Positions 44,946 through 54,671 of a DNA stretch of 64,000 nucleotides are shown here, in pieces; within the stretch, counting starts at the first letter, position 1; each line of letters begins with the position of its first letter. The stretch spans positions 310,001 to 374,000 of the forward strand of contig CAVVUF010000004.1 in NCBI GenBank assembly GCA_963751425.1, in the 5' to 3' direction. The position numbers and the translations under genes were made by a program. The notes below the pieces were generated by a model that saw nothing but the letters and a program-made list of their open reading frames with translations, did no database searches and was not told where the DNA came from. The stretch comes from CAVVUF01 sp963751425 (GTDB lineage: Bacteria; Chloroflexota; Anaerolineae; Anaerolineales; UBA4823).

Positions 44946-46277
44946 TTATGCCTGGCTGACTTCTGGCAGCTGATGAGCGCTGTCATGCGGCTTGACAAAA
45001 CGCGCGAAAAATCCCGCTCCCACGGCGCGTCCAATAGCAGAAATTACAAAGACCAGTGGAATCCCCCAGCGGTTCGCGATCAGCCCGCCCACCGTAGCGC
45101 CCAAGGCGAGGGAGATTGCTACAGAGATCTGGAACATGGCAGAATATCGGGCGCGCTGCTCTTCAGGAGCAATCGCAAGCAGCAGGTTGAACATTGCCAG
45201 GCTATAACCAGCCCACAGGAAACCAGATACGATGTTGATGGGAATAACATGCCAGGTAGCTGTGATGAAATACCAGGCTAAGGGCACAATCGGGATAATT
45301 GAGCCTGTCAGGACGATCACTTTTCGCGGCCCCAAGCGATCGTTGAGCTGCCCGAACAAGCGCTGGGCGGGTAAACCGGAGATGCTGGAGACAATCGAAA
45401 GGAAACCCACCATGAAAGCGGTGGCGCCGAGATCCTTAACCAGGTAGACGTTAAAGAATGGTCCGGCAATATTCAACGAAAAATTCCAGATCATTGCGTA
45501 AAGACAAAACGCCAGGAAGCTCCGGTCGGAGCGCAGGGAGGCCAGCAAAGCAGACAGCGAATAAACCTGCGCTTCATGAGGTTGGCTGCTTTTCTCCGGC
45601 TCTTTGATTTGGGCATAACTATATGTAGAGGCCATGCCAATCAAAAACGCTACCAGAAAAGCAACCTGGTAGCCCGAAATCGAACCCATCCCGGTGATTA
45701 GCTGGCCTGCCAAAAGCGTCATGGCGATGGTCACCACCCCCATCATCATATTGCGCGTGCCAAAAAAGCGGCCGCGCCAGGAGAGCGGTACGATATCAGC
45801 AGTCAAAGATACCCAGGCTGAGTAAGCCAGGTTTCCAGCCCCCGCCATGATCACATTCAGCGCGATCGCCACGTAAACGGCAGCCGCTCCCTTAAATAAG
45901 AATGGGAGCACAGCCAGGAGCAAGATCATCAAGCGGGCCACGCCTCCACCAGCCCAAAGGACCAAAGGTTTTCGGCGCTTCGAACGATCTGCCCACATGG
46001 CTCCCGGCATCAACAGCACGGTAGCACTCAAGCTGGAGAGTGCCGACATCAAGCCGATCTGAGCATTCGTAGCTCCTAACGCCAGCACATAAAGCGTCTG
46101 GTAAGTCAGGAAGATGGCATCGCTGGCAGCCGAGAACACGCCATCAAAAAAGAATGCCCGCAGGTTTCGCCGCTCTGGGCGGGGCAGCTGCGCTGCCCAC
46201 CTCCCACCGAGAGTCAGGTGCGAAAATTCGGTACGCAGGCGCGCCAATAAGGCACGCGGTGAACGGAATTGGCTCAT
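44946..46277 (-). CDS. MFS transporter
   Basis: 443 residues, 12 predicted helices. The loop WADRSKRRKPLVLW after helix 2 and GQLNDRLGPRKVIVL after helix 8 match the MFS Asp-Arg-x-Gly-Arg loops. Substrate unknown. The start ATG overlaps the stop of the small DarA-like gene (TAATG), so it is translationally coupled to a signalling gene group. Confidence 0.88.
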   Translation of the reverse strand: MSQFRSPRALLARLRTEFSHLTLGGRWAAQLPRPERRNLRAFFFDGVFSAASDAIFLTYQTLYVLALGATNAQIGLMSALSSLSATVLLMPGAMWADRSKRRKPLVLWAGGGVARLMILLLAVLPFLFKGAAAVYVAIALNVIMAGAGNLAYSAWVSLTADIVPLSWRGRFFGTRNMMMGVVTIAMTLLAGQLITGMGSISGYQVAFLVAFLIGMASTYSYAQIKEPEKSSQPHEAQVYSLSALLASLRSDRSFLAFCLYAMIWNFSLNIAGPFFNVYLVKDLGATAFMVGFLSIVSSISGLPAQRLFGQLNDRLGPRKVIVLTGSIIPIVPLAWYFITATWHVIPINIVSGFLWAGYSLAMFNLLLAIAPEEQRARYSAMFQISVAISLALGATVGGLIANRWGIPLVFVISAIGRAVGAGFFARFVKPHDSAHQLPEVSQA

Positions 46278-46540
46278 TAAATCTGCTCGAACCTCAAGGC
46301 ATTGACAACAAAGAGCGTCACACGGTGTGGGCCAGGTTCAGGGGCACCGGCTGCTTCTTTTAACAGATCGATCACGGCTTGAATTTTTTCCGGCTCAACA
46401 CCAATGACCAGGGTCACGCTGCCTTTCCGTAGAAATCCCCCCGAGCTGGCAATGCGGGTCACCCGATAGGATTTCGCAACCAGGCGGTTTACCATCGACT
46501 CCGCATCGGTATCGCGCACAATGGCAATGATTAGCTTCAT
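46277..46540 (-). CDS. DarA-like (cyclic-di-AMP receptor family) small protein 1
   Basis: 87 residues, PII-like ferredoxin fold. MKLIIAIVRDTDAESMVNRL, YRVTRIASSGGFLRKGSVTLVIGVE match the CdAMP_rec family, whose members bind c-di-AMP. Shorter than the usual about 109 residues because of a compact loop. Tandem with a second divergent member. Confidence 0.82.
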   Translation of the reverse strand: MKLIIAIVRDTDAESMVNRLVAKSYRVTRIASSGGFLRKGSVTLVIGVEPEKIQAVIDLLKEAAGAPEPGPHRVTLFVVNALRFEQI

Positions 46541-46557
46541 GTTCTTATCCCTTATAC

Positions 46558-46902
46558 CTAAAACTGTTCAAAGCGCTCTACATCCAAAGAATAAACCAAT
46601 GCACCCCCAATTTCAGCTTCAATCATCAAAGGATGAGTTTGTAAAACAACCGTTTCTGTGCGCGCCGGCACGTAGGTGCGCCTGCGTTTACACACTCGCT
46701 GGATCAATTGCTGGAGCTCCCCAGCCCGCGCCTGGTTAATTCCAATCAGCAGGCTGATGCTCTCCTTCTGGATGATCCCGCCGCTGCTTTCGATCTGCGT
46801 AAAATAAAATCCATTCTGAACAAGCTGCTCCCGGAGGGTAGATACTGTTTCACCCGATACACTGACTACGTATATTTTGTCCACAACCTTATTTTCGGTC
46901 AT
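46558..46902 (-). CDS. DarA-like (cyclic-di-AMP receptor family) small protein 2
   Basis: 114 residues. IYVVSVSGETVSTLREQLVQNGFYFTQIESSGGIIQKESISLLIGIN follows the same pattern as its neighbour. ATG 46902 with GGAGG upstream, overlapping the cyclase gene's end by 14 bases. The ligand is unverified; the C-terminal half diverges (RRRTYVPARTETVVL). Confidence 0.75.
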   Translation of the reverse strand: MTENKVVDKIYVVSVSGETVSTLREQLVQNGFYFTQIESSGGIIQKESISLLIGINQARAGELQQLIQRVCKRRRTYVPARTETVVLQTHPLMIEAEIGGALVYSLDVERFEQF

Positions 46903-48424
46903 TGGCCTCCTCCTTATTCTCCGACCCTGTCTCACCCTCTGGCATCGTGAAAAGGTCTCGGAGCACCTCATATACCTGCATCGATTTTTCTCGCCCTCTA
47001 ACCGTTACTTCACCGATGGGTCGGGTCAGGTAGCGGTTTGCGAGCACCCCCACCGTATCAGGACCCAAGACCACCCGGTTAGGCCTGGCTAATTCTTGAA
47101 GCCGGTAAGCCACATTGACGGTATCACCCAGGACCGCATACTCCACCCGGTCCTGGCTGCCCACGTACCCAGCCATGACTTGCCCAGTGTTGATACCCAC
47201 ACCGATGACAAATCCGCTCTCCAGGTCTCCCGTGGTCAAATTTTTTACAAGGTCGATAATCTCCAAGCCAGAGATGACTGCCCGTTCTTCTGCATTCTGC
47301 GAGATCCCGGTCACTCCAAAAACAGCCATGACCCCATCCCCCACCAATTTGATCAAGCCTGCGTGAGCAAAAATGATCTTGGAGGTCTCCTGGTAAAAAC
47401 GTGCCAGCAGCCTACCAAATTTCTGCGCTCCAAGGCGTTCAGCCAGGGAGGTCAACTCTTCGATATCGGCAAACAAAACTGTCACGGTCTGCTCTTCCAG
47501 CTCTGGGAGATTGCCATGCTCGAGATAATCTTTCAACAAGAAATCAGCCTCTTGTGGGGCAAGGAAGCGCCGCAGCAAGTGCTGCATCTGCTGCTGATTT
47601 TGCAGGTCGGCAATTAAACGCGTGCGCTGGATGGTCAGGGCTGCCTGGTGACTGATCGCCACGGCTAACTGCATATCGTGTTGGTCGAAAGCCGGTGCAG
47701 CAGGATCAGTCTTATACATATAGATCAACGCTAACACATCTTCACCGCTGATCACGGGCACACATAATGCTGAACGGATGCGGTATAACATGGCGCTCTT
47801 TCCGGCATCCTGATCAGCTAGCTGAGCCATATCCGGGATTACAAGCGCGGAACGCTGCTCGATGGCTAATTTTGCAATGGATTCGGGAAACCCCAGCTCA
47901 CGCAGCTCGCCGAAGGAGCTGGCCAAGATCACTTCACAGCGCTCAGCGCCCATCGAACGCCTCATCAAGTTAGAAACCTCGCGCAGAGCGGTCTCCATAT
48001 CCAGGATTGTATTCAGCTCGCGTGACACCTCATAAAGTAATACCGCATGGTGGTCGAGCGATTCCAGCAGCAGCTCACGTGTGAAGCGATGGGTCCCCAG
48101 GTCTGAGGGTGGGATTTTTGCGGCTGTGTGGAAACGCGCTAACGTCAGTATGCATTGACCGATCCGGATGGTATCTTCAATCCGCAAGACCGCTTTATCT
48201 GGAATGCGCTGCTGATTGACAAACGTCCCATTGACGCTGTTGAGGTCGCGGATAGTCAGCTTATCTTCTACCGGGTCATAGAATATTTCAGCATGGAAGC
48301 GAGAGGCAGAGATATCTTCGACATAAACATCGCTGCCGCTCATGCGGCCCACAGAATTAATACCCGGCTTGATCGGGTACACATGCGGTTCCCCTTCAGG
48401 AGTACGAACAGTCAGTTTCCACAT
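46889..48424 (-). CDS. FHA-GAF-class III nucleotidyl cyclase
   Basis: 511 residues. FHA domain (about 1-95; NSVGRMSGSDVYV, SRFHAEIF, LNSVNGTFVN) binds phosphothreonine. GAF domain (about 130-280). Class III cyclase domain (about 315-495): VTVLFADIEELTSLAERLG with the metal Asp, LIKLVGDGVMAVFG, GVGINTGQVMAGYVGS, YAVLGDTVNVAYRLQ. This is the well-preserved type that makes cAMP or cGMP. Cytoplasmic. It is translationally coupled to two DarA-like proteins. Confidence 0.93.
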   Translation of the reverse strand: MWKLTVRTPEGEPHVYPIKPGINSVGRMSGSDVYVEDISASRFHAEIFYDPVEDKLTIRDLNSVNGTFVNQQRIPDKAVLRIEDTIRIGQCILTLARFHTAAKIPPSDLGTHRFTRELLLESLDHHAVLLYEVSRELNTILDMETALREVSNLMRRSMGAERCEVILASSFGELRELGFPESIAKLAIEQRSALVIPDMAQLADQDAGKSAMLYRIRSALCVPVISGEDVLALIYMYKTDPAAPAFDQHDMQLAVAISHQAALTIQRTRLIADLQNQQQMQHLLRRFLAPQEADFLLKDYLEHGNLPELEEQTVTVLFADIEELTSLAERLGAQKFGRLLARFYQETSKIIFAHAGLIKLVGDGVMAVFGVTGISQNAEERAVISGLEIIDLVKNLTTGDLESGFVIGVGINTGQVMAGYVGSQDRVEYAVLGDTVNVAYRLQELARPNRVVLGPDTVGVLANRYLTRPIGEVTVRGREKSMQVYEVLRDLFTMPEGETGSENKEEANDRK

Positions 48425-48533
48425 AGCTATTCTGCGCGCTTAAGAGTATACCAAAAGAAATGGTTTTACACCTTACGGTACGGTAAGAATTGGCTGAAAA
48501 AGCTCACCCAAGTCTAGCATATTCGAGGCGGCC

Positions 48534-48577
48534 GTGTAAATATCATCTCATTTTACACCCGCAACCTTAGATATAAT
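48534..48577 (+). promoter_or_regulatory. Inverted repeat and -10 box in divergent gap
   Basis: GTGTAAA (48534-48540) and TTTACAC (48552-48558) form an operator-like inverted repeat, 13 bases before TATAAT (48572-48577). No good -35 box is seen. The ATG of the plus-strand gene follows 8 bases after TATAAT, so that transcript would be almost leaderless. Confidence 0.4.
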
Positions 48578-48584
48578 TGCTCGC

Positions 48585-49664
48585 ATGCCGCCTCAACTGG
48601 CTTATTTCATCTCCCCACATGGCTTCGGTCATGCCACGCGCGCCGCGGCTGTCATGGCAGCCATCCAGACCCTGTCGCCAACCGCTCATTTCGAGATCTT
48701 CACCTGCGCGCCGGAATGGTTGTTCCAGGTTTCGCTTTCTGGCTCTTTCACTTACCACAGCCTGGTGAGCGATATTGGGATGGTCCAGCGCTCACCCCTG
48801 GAAGAAGACCTCCCGGCAACCCTGGAACGGCTGGAGGCCTTTTTGCCTTTCGATCAGGCGCTTGTGAAAGACCTGTCAGCGCGGGTGCAAGAGCTCGCCT
48901 GCCAGCTGATCGTGTGCGACATTGCCCCGCTGGGCATCGCCGTCGCTGCGCAGGCAGGTATCCCATCCATTCTGGTCGAGAATTTTACCTGGGATTGGAT
49001 CTATGCTGGCTATTTGGAAGCTGAGCGGAGGTTTGCTAAGCCCATCGCAACCCTGCAAGAGGTTTTCCAATCCGCTAATTTCCACATCCAGACCGAGCCG
49101 GTTTGTAACTACACGCCCTCCGACCTGGTCACGCTGCCTGTCAGCCGTGCTCCGCGTACCTCCCGCAGCCTGACTCGCCAGCGACTGGGCGTGCCAGAAG
49201 ACGCCAAAATGGTGCTGGTGACCATGGGCGGGATCGAATCCCCGCTGGCTTTCGCGGATCACCCGGCAGCCGCTGAAGATCTCTTCTTCGTTGTACCAGG
49301 AGGCAGCCCGCAGGGTGCTGACCACCGCCGCATCTTGCTCCCCCACCATTCAGACTTCTACCACCCCGACCTGGTGCTTGCCAGCGACGCCATCGTAGGC
49401 AAGGCCGGTTACAGCACCGCCGCAGAAGCCTACCTGTCTGGCGTACCCTATATTTATACAGCGCGTGCCCACTTCCGCGAGACCGCCACCATTGCCGCCT
49501 TCATCGAGAAGGAATTAGGCGGCTTTGAGATCCAGGAGGAGGAATTTCTGGGAGGGGAGTGGATACCAGGATTGTTAAAATTAATGGGACAATCAAGACC
49601 CAAAGAAGAACGCTCAAACGGAGCCGCGCAAGCAGCAAAGGCTATTCTATCCGTGTTATCTTGA
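48585..49664 (+). CDS. GT28/MurG-like glycosyltransferase family protein
   Basis: 359 residues. N-terminal ISPHGFGHATRAAAVMAAI is the GT-B start motif (glycine-rich, His) also seen in the N-terminal half of arabinokinase-type proteins; C-terminal VGKAGYSTAAEAYLSGVPYIYTAR matches the donor-binding region of MurG/GT28. Donor and acceptor unknown. No membrane segment. Ends 23 bases inside the oppositely oriented phosphotransferase gene. Confidence 0.75.
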   Translation: MPPQLAYFISPHGFGHATRAAAVMAAIQTLSPTAHFEIFTCAPEWLFQVSLSGSFTYHSLVSDIGMVQRSPLEEDLPATLERLEAFLPFDQALVKDLSARVQELACQLIVCDIAPLGIAVAAQAGIPSILVENFTWDWIYAGYLEAERRFAKPIATLQEVFQSANFHIQTEPVCNYTPSDLVTLPVSRAPRTSRSLTRQRLGVPEDAKMVLVTMGGIESPLAFADHPAAAEDLFFVVPGGSPQGADHRRILLPHHSDFYHPDLVLASDAIVGKAGYSTAAEAYLSGVPYIYTARAHFRETATIAAFIEKELGGFEIQEEEFLGGEWIPGLLKLMGQSRPKEERSNGAAQAAKAILSVLS

Positions 49665-50491
49665 TCAACTCCGCGATCTGGCGGTCATAAGTTTCCCGGC
49701 CCTCTGGGAACCATTTCACGGCGCAGTCCGTAAACCAACCGATCTTCAACAGGCGCATCAGCCACACCACCCCCTGGCCCACGTGCGGGAGCGGGTCAAA
49801 ACCCAACGACTCCAGCAAGAGTGCCAGGTCCAGATGCGCAGGTCCCAAAATAGGTCGCTGCCAGTCGATCACCCGCGGGCCATCTGGCATCAGGAACACA
49901 TTATCACCCGCCAGGTCATTATGAACATACCCGGTTCCGGCCTGGAAGGTCGCCAGCACATCTGTGCAGAAAGCCCAGCGTTCGAGACGAGCCAGATCTT
50001 CTCGATAAACGCTTTTAAATATGCCAGCCTCGACCAACCCCTTTAGATCGCTTAGCACCACCCCCATCCGCGCGGTACCATTTTTGCTCCGTACAGATAT
50101 CGAGGTAATAAGGAAGCTCGCCCTCAATCTCCGCAATCTGCTGGAGCAGACTGCGACCTGCTTCAAGAGCCTGTGACTCAGACAGGTTGAGCTTCTCCAG
50201 CGTCGGAGCATCAATTTCATCGAAAAGCATGGCAGAATACACACCTGCCCGGTAGATTGTTCTTGCAGGAACAAGCAGGCAGGAATGCACCTGCGCGTAG
50301 AATTCCGGCTCCACCGTAGGTTCGTGCTGTGCCTTATAGATCAGCCTTCGCCCGCCGCTGGTTGTGATGCGCTGCACGCAGGAGAGCGGCCATTCTTGAA
50401 TGGTTTGGCGCTGAACGACCGGGCTGCCCAGCAAAACGCCTAGCTCCTCATCATCGTGCAGGTAGAGGTCAAAATAAGGGTGGCGGTTCAC
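49642..50491 (-). pseudogene. Aminoglycoside phosphotransferase (APH)-like kinase, one frameshift
   Basis: About 282 residues joined. GYVHNDLAGDNVFLMPDGPRVIDWQRP holds the catalytic Asp and metal-binding Asp of the APH/choline kinase fold. The first frame runs 50491 to about 50065, the second from there to 49642. Removing one base of the run of five C (50061-50065) unites them, so an error is likely. Substrate unknown; small-molecule kinase or protein kinase-like. Confidence 0.75.
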
Positions 50492-50509
50492 GAAAGAATT
50501 CCTGGCCTC

Positions 50510-51484
50510 CTAATCAGGAATGCGCAGCTTTTCAACGAAATCCACCAGGGCTTTCGTGAAGGGTCCCTGGCATTCCTCTTGAGGCACATGCCCGCAGTTT
50601 GGAATGACGACCAGCTCGGCAGCCGGCAGCTCTTTGGAAAGCTTGATGCTCTCTTCTGTCGGAACGATGCGGTCATCATCCCCGGTAATCACCAGCACCG
50701 GCAGGTTCAGCTCGTCAAGGCGTTCTTCAAGCTTCAAATCCCGGCTGGCTAAGGTGAACTCCCACAGGGCTTTATCCCAATCCGCGATCTGGGTGAACTT
50801 GCGATATTCTTCCAACGTTTTCGAAGTGATCTGCGTTGGATCATGCCAGGCTTGTTGTATCAGCGCTTCACTCCTGCTCAGCAAGCTGCGCGCCACCAGC
50901 GGTCCCAGGCGGCGCATTTGCGGAGTCTTCAAGAGAGGTTTCACCCAGCTTGGAGCACCCCCACCAGAATAGATAGCCGGGTCGACCAGCACAAGCGCTG
51001 TAACCCGCTCCGGGTGGCGCAGTGCGGTATAAGCCGCCACGCTTCCCCCGGCGGAATTGCCAACCAGGACGGCCTGTTCAATTCCAAGCTTGTCCATCAG
51101 ACCCACCACGATGTCGGTTTGGGCTTCAGGAGAATATGGGTTTTGGCCTTTCCAGGTCAAAGGCCTGGCGCTGAGACCGAAAGCAGGGCGGTCAAAAGCC
51201 ACGACGGTGCCGCGCTGCGAAAGCGGTGCCATCACACTCCTCCAGGAATTGGTGCTGGAGGCAAAACCATGCAAGAAGATCATCACCGGCTCGCCTGAGC
51301 CAGCGACCTTGTAATGGATTTTCTGCCCATTCACATCCACAAATTGGCTGTCGGGGTCTGCCAGCTCCTCGATAGACCGTGCGCCCGTCAGGGGAGGCAC
51401 CGGGATGAAGAAGGGCACGATCAGCGCTGCCAGGATCAATACACCCAGGGCGATCAATAAAATTCGAGCGATTTTCTTTAACAT
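50510..51484 (-). CDS. Alpha/beta hydrolase
   Basis: 324 residues with an N-terminal membrane anchor (IARILLIALGVLILAALIVPFFI). IFLHGFASSTNSW (oxyanion), VLVGNSAGGSVA (nucleophile Ser), GDDDRIVP (Asp) and CGHVPQEE (His) complete the triad. Membrane-anchored and probably facing outside. Substrate unknown. Confidence 0.92.
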   Translation of the reverse strand: MLKKIARILLIALGVLILAALIVPFFIPVPPLTGARSIEELADPDSQFVDVNGQKIHYKVAGSGEPVMIFLHGFASSTNSWRSVMAPLSQRGTVVAFDRPAFGLSARPLTWKGQNPYSPEAQTDIVVGLMDKLGIEQAVLVGNSAGGSVAAYTALRHPERVTALVLVDPAIYSGGGAPSWVKPLLKTPQMRRLGPLVARSLLSRSEALIQQAWHDPTQITSKTLEEYRKFTQIADWDKALWEFTLASRDLKLEERLDELNLPVLVITGDDDRIVPTEESIKLSKELPAAELVVIPNCGHVPQEECQGPFTKALVDFVEKLRIPD

Positions 51485-51496
51485 TTCAAATATCCA

Positions 51497-52723
51497 TCAA
51501 AAATATTTGACTGCATTGAACAGCCCAAAAGCATTGATATAACGGTCCATTGCGCTGGTAATCCGGTCGACCACATACGCGTTTGGATCTGGCATCCACC
51601 TGCCAAGGTTCTGGTACAGACGCTGGCGCGCCTCCATCACAGGAGGCTGAGTCCAGATATAACGTGCCCCGGTCTGCACCAGCCACTCGCGCCGCTCTGC
51701 AGCCAGGTCTCGGAACTCCCGCCCTTTCTCATCCGGCTGGAGCCACTTTTTCCAGCGCCCCGAATCCAAAACCGCCTGTTCCAAGGCTTCCATGAAGCCG
51801 GACGGCAGCATGCCCGGCCGCGTTTGGCACAGGGCCGCCTCTTTGCTCACCAGGTCACGCAGTGCCAGGTATTCAGCCGCCGTGAACTCTGGCCCAACAT
51901 TGGCGCCGCCCATGCCGGTGGCAGGATAATCACCCGGGTTTTCCACCCAATCTGAATAATGACCTTTGACCAGCGATCCGAGCGGAGAGAGGGTCTCGTA
52001 CAGTTTCTGCGCCGCCTGAGCATCGAAATAGGTGGTATGCAGGTCAGTGCCCACCTGGGCAACCACAAAACATGGCCAGGCATTCTCTAAAAGCTGCGCC
52101 TGCAATCCCCGGCGCAGCTCAGCCAGGAAGCGCTCAAAACGCTCAAATTCCACCAGACCGCCGTGCACTTCCTCCGTGCCGACTTCATAAGCCACCCCTG
52201 GTAAGCCGCGCCGCTGCCGGTAGCGCTCTGCATGCGCGATCAGCTCAACCGTGCGCCTGACCACCACATCTACCGCCACTGGCTCGCCCGCCGGGAGCGA
52301 GCGGTCAACCGTAGGGTCAATATGCAAAAGCTGGTATCCAGCCTCCAGGCAAGCCTCCAGCGTGCGCTTGACGTTGGACATCGTTTCATCGAAGGAGAGC
52401 TGGTTTAAGGTATCGCGATCCTTCAGCCAGGGACCGCCGTGGTCCAGGCACGGGTAGAGCGGTCCATCCCAGCCATACTTTTGGCCAAAGAAGCGGATCC
52501 GCTCCACAAAAGCCGCCGGCGTCCAGCCTGTGTAACCGCCATCGAGATCCACCTGGTTCAGCGTGGCTGCAAAGAGCATGGGAGCCTGGTTGAGAGCGGC
52601 GGTCTTCACCGCGGCCTCTAAAACTGCCTCAGAATTTGGGCAAGCTGCCAGCAAAGTCAGCTTTGCCTGCCCCGATGCGCGCAAGCGGATGAGGGTCTGG
52701 ATCACATCCTGCAGGGGACGCAT
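51497..52723 (-). CDS. GatZ/KbaZ-like D-tagatose-1,6-bisphosphate aldolase accessory subunit
   Basis: 408 residues. LYPCLDHGGPWLKD, LHIDPTVDRSLPAG, GVAYEVGTEEVHGGL and VVAQVGTDLHTTYFD match the class II tagatose-bisphosphate aldolase non-catalytic subunit family. No partner catalytic GatY/KbaY is seen; instead a LacD-like class I aldolase follows upstream in the operon. The GatZ-like protein may act alone (some members are enzymes in their own right). Confidence 0.85.
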   Translation of the reverse strand: MRPLQDVIQTLIRLRASGQAKLTLLAACPNSEAVLEAAVKTAALNQAPMLFAATLNQVDLDGGYTGWTPAAFVERIRFFGQKYGWDGPLYPCLDHGGPWLKDRDTLNQLSFDETMSNVKRTLEACLEAGYQLLHIDPTVDRSLPAGEPVAVDVVVRRTVELIAHAERYRQRRGLPGVAYEVGTEEVHGGLVEFERFERFLAELRRGLQAQLLENAWPCFVVAQVGTDLHTTYFDAQAAQKLYETLSPLGSLVKGHYSDWVENPGDYPATGMGGANVGPEFTAAEYLALRDLVSKEAALCQTRPGMLPSGFMEALEQAVLDSGRWKKWLQPDEKGREFRDLAAERREWLVQTGARYIWTQPPVMEARQRLYQNLGRWMPDPNAYVVDRITSAMDRYINAFGLFNAVKYF

Positions 52724-52726
52724 CGG

Positions 52727-53698
52727 TTAATAATCCACGTACCAGTCTGTCGTTAATTCCGGCGGGGCAAAAAAACCCGTCCAGGGTTTCGCTAATCCTT
52801 CACACAGAGCTGTCAGGCGCTGCATGCGTACTGCTGCGGTTGAGCGCAAGAAATCCAGGCGCTCTTCACCGGTCAGCTTCGTGGCCTCTTTCCAAACCGC
52901 GCGGCCCACAGCGACTCCCGAAGCTCCCTGCTCACAGGCAACGGTCACCTGGCGCACGAAGGTTTCGTAATCGACCGAGGCGGAGAGCAGCACCCACGGC
53001 ACGCGGCTGGCAGCCGAGAGCTCGGCGCAAGCCTCTGCCCAGCGCTTCTCATCTTTCTCGGCGCTGATATCGAGGGGAAATTCTGCTTTCAGAACATCCA
53101 TGGGGTACTGCGTCAGGCGTTTTGCGGTTTCAATGACCACCCGGTGCAGCTCATCCGGAGCCAATTTCTTCTTGGCAGGATCGATGGAATACGAAAGCGG
53201 TTCGACGAATAAGGGTAAATCTTGTTCCTGGCAGTCTTGAGCCACCTTTTGAACCAGGGCCTCGAGCTCGCGTGCCGTCGGTGAATCAGGATGATAATAG
53301 GCCAGCAGCTTGACTGCGCTGGCGCCCATGCGCCTGACCTTGGCGACACTGAATCCCGTTGCGATTCTTGACTGGCGCGCCTGAGCATCACCCGTATAAC
53401 CGGTTTCTTCAACCGCCACCAGCAGGCCCACCTGCCCCGGCAGCGCTCCAGAGGCCACGCAGTGCGCGGCTCCGAACATGGGGTCCAGAAGCACCGCGGT
53501 AGCCGAGGGTGAAAGCCTGCTGATCACTTGCTGCTTGAACTCGATCAAATCTGTATCCGGAACCTGGTCAGGCGCCTCAGGCTTCAAGGCCGTGCGCAGG
53601 TTGTTGCGATGATCGAGAGCCAGCACAGCAATGGCTCCCCGCTTCGTCGAACAGTGCTGTAAGCCGCGATATTTTCCTATGGAAATGGTTTGCATCAT
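52727..53698 (-). CDS. LacD-like tagatose-1,6-bisphosphate aldolase family protein
   Basis: 323 residues, class I aldolase TIM barrel. RGAIAVLALDHRNNLR, LDPMFGAA, VKLLAYYHPDSP (probable Schiff-base Lys), LPLFVEPLSY and VGRAVWKEA match LacD/sulfosugar aldolase family. It would split tagatose-1,6-bisphosphate, or a related ketose phosphate, into DHAP and glyceraldehyde-3-phosphate. GGAGG precedes ATGATG. Operon position next to the PfkB kinase supports this. Confidence 0.85.
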   Translation of the reverse strand: MMQTISIGKYRGLQHCSTKRGAIAVLALDHRNNLRTALKPEAPDQVPDTDLIEFKQQVISRLSPSATAVLLDPMFGAAHCVASGALPGQVGLLVAVEETGYTGDAQARQSRIATGFSVAKVRRMGASAVKLLAYYHPDSPTARELEALVQKVAQDCQEQDLPLFVEPLSYSIDPAKKKLAPDELHRVVIETAKRLTQYPMDVLKAEFPLDISAEKDEKRWAEACAELSAASRVPWVLLSASVDYETFVRQVTVACEQGASGVAVGRAVWKEATKLTGEERLDFLRSTAAVRMQRLTALCEGLAKPWTGFFAPPELTTDWYVDY

Positions 53699-53705
53699 AA
53701 TCCTC

Positions 53706-54651
53706 CTAAATTGACATCCTTGATACTTTCTCTGCCTCTGCGTGAGATGGAGCGCCCTCCATCGGACCCTGCCTGGTCACTGCCAGGGCACCCGCTGCGC
53801 AGGCAAAACGCGCCACCTGCTCGAGAGGCCAGCGTTCCTCCAATCCTACCAGGAAAGCCGCATTGAAGCAATCTCCTGCGCCGGTAGGGTCGACCTCCTC
53901 AACCTTAAAGCCTTTGACATCCAGGCGTCTGCCTCCCGCATAAACGCTGCAGCCTGCCGCGCCGCGCTTGTAGACCAGGACCTTCTCGCGGCTGCCCAGG
54001 AGCACCCTGGCGGCCCGGTCATCGTCCGCAATTCCCGCCAGGGCCTGCGCCTCACTCGCCGTAGGCACCAGCAAGTCTGCTGCTTCGATAAAGCGGGCAA
54101 AGACTATGCGCGCCTGATCAACCGCCATCAGCTCCGGGCGCAGGTTCGGGTCGAAGCTCACCCTCCCTCCAGCGGCTTTCGTCAGCTCAACCGCCCGCCA
54201 GCAGGCTGCCAGGCAGCTCTCGTTCAAGGACAGCGTCGAGCCAGAGATGTGCAGCCAGCCGATATTGGCGAAGGCAGCCGGATCAATCTGCTCCGCAGAC
54301 AGCGCCCCCGCGGCAGAATGGCGCAAGTGGAACACAAACTCACGGCTGCCATCCAGGGCATAGGCCACGAAGGCCACCCCCGTTGCATACCCCGAGGGGG
54401 TTTGCAGCCCGGCAGCATCAACCCCTTCACGCTGCAGGCGGCTGCGCAGCAGGCGGCCAAAAGCATCCTGCCCCACGCTGCCGATAAAACGCACCGGATA
54501 ACCCAATCGAGCGGCTGCCACGGCGAAGATCGCCGGCGCGCCGCTGGCAAAGGGCCCTGAGAAGGTGCCTTCCTGGTCGAGAGGCATCCCGGCTGAGGGG
54601 CGCATGACCTCCACCAGGGCTTCGCCGATCACGACAATCGCTTTGACTCAT
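53706..54651 (-). pseudogene. PfkB-family sugar kinase, frameshift at N-terminus
   Basis: About 314 residues. GASGAPAI-like FASGAPAIFAVAAARLG substrate loop, NLRPELM, and DPTGAGDCFNAAFLVGL (catalytic Asp, anion hole) define the ribokinase/PfkB family. The visible frame begins at GTG 54632 (VIGEALVEVM), but GGAGG and ATG 54651 lie upstream in another frame; deleting one T near 54645 gives MSKAIVVIGEALVEVM, the normal start. Probably phosphorylates a ketose phosphate or ketose ahead of the aldolase. Confidence 0.85.
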
Positions 54652-54671
54652 TCTTCACCTCCCAAACAAAC

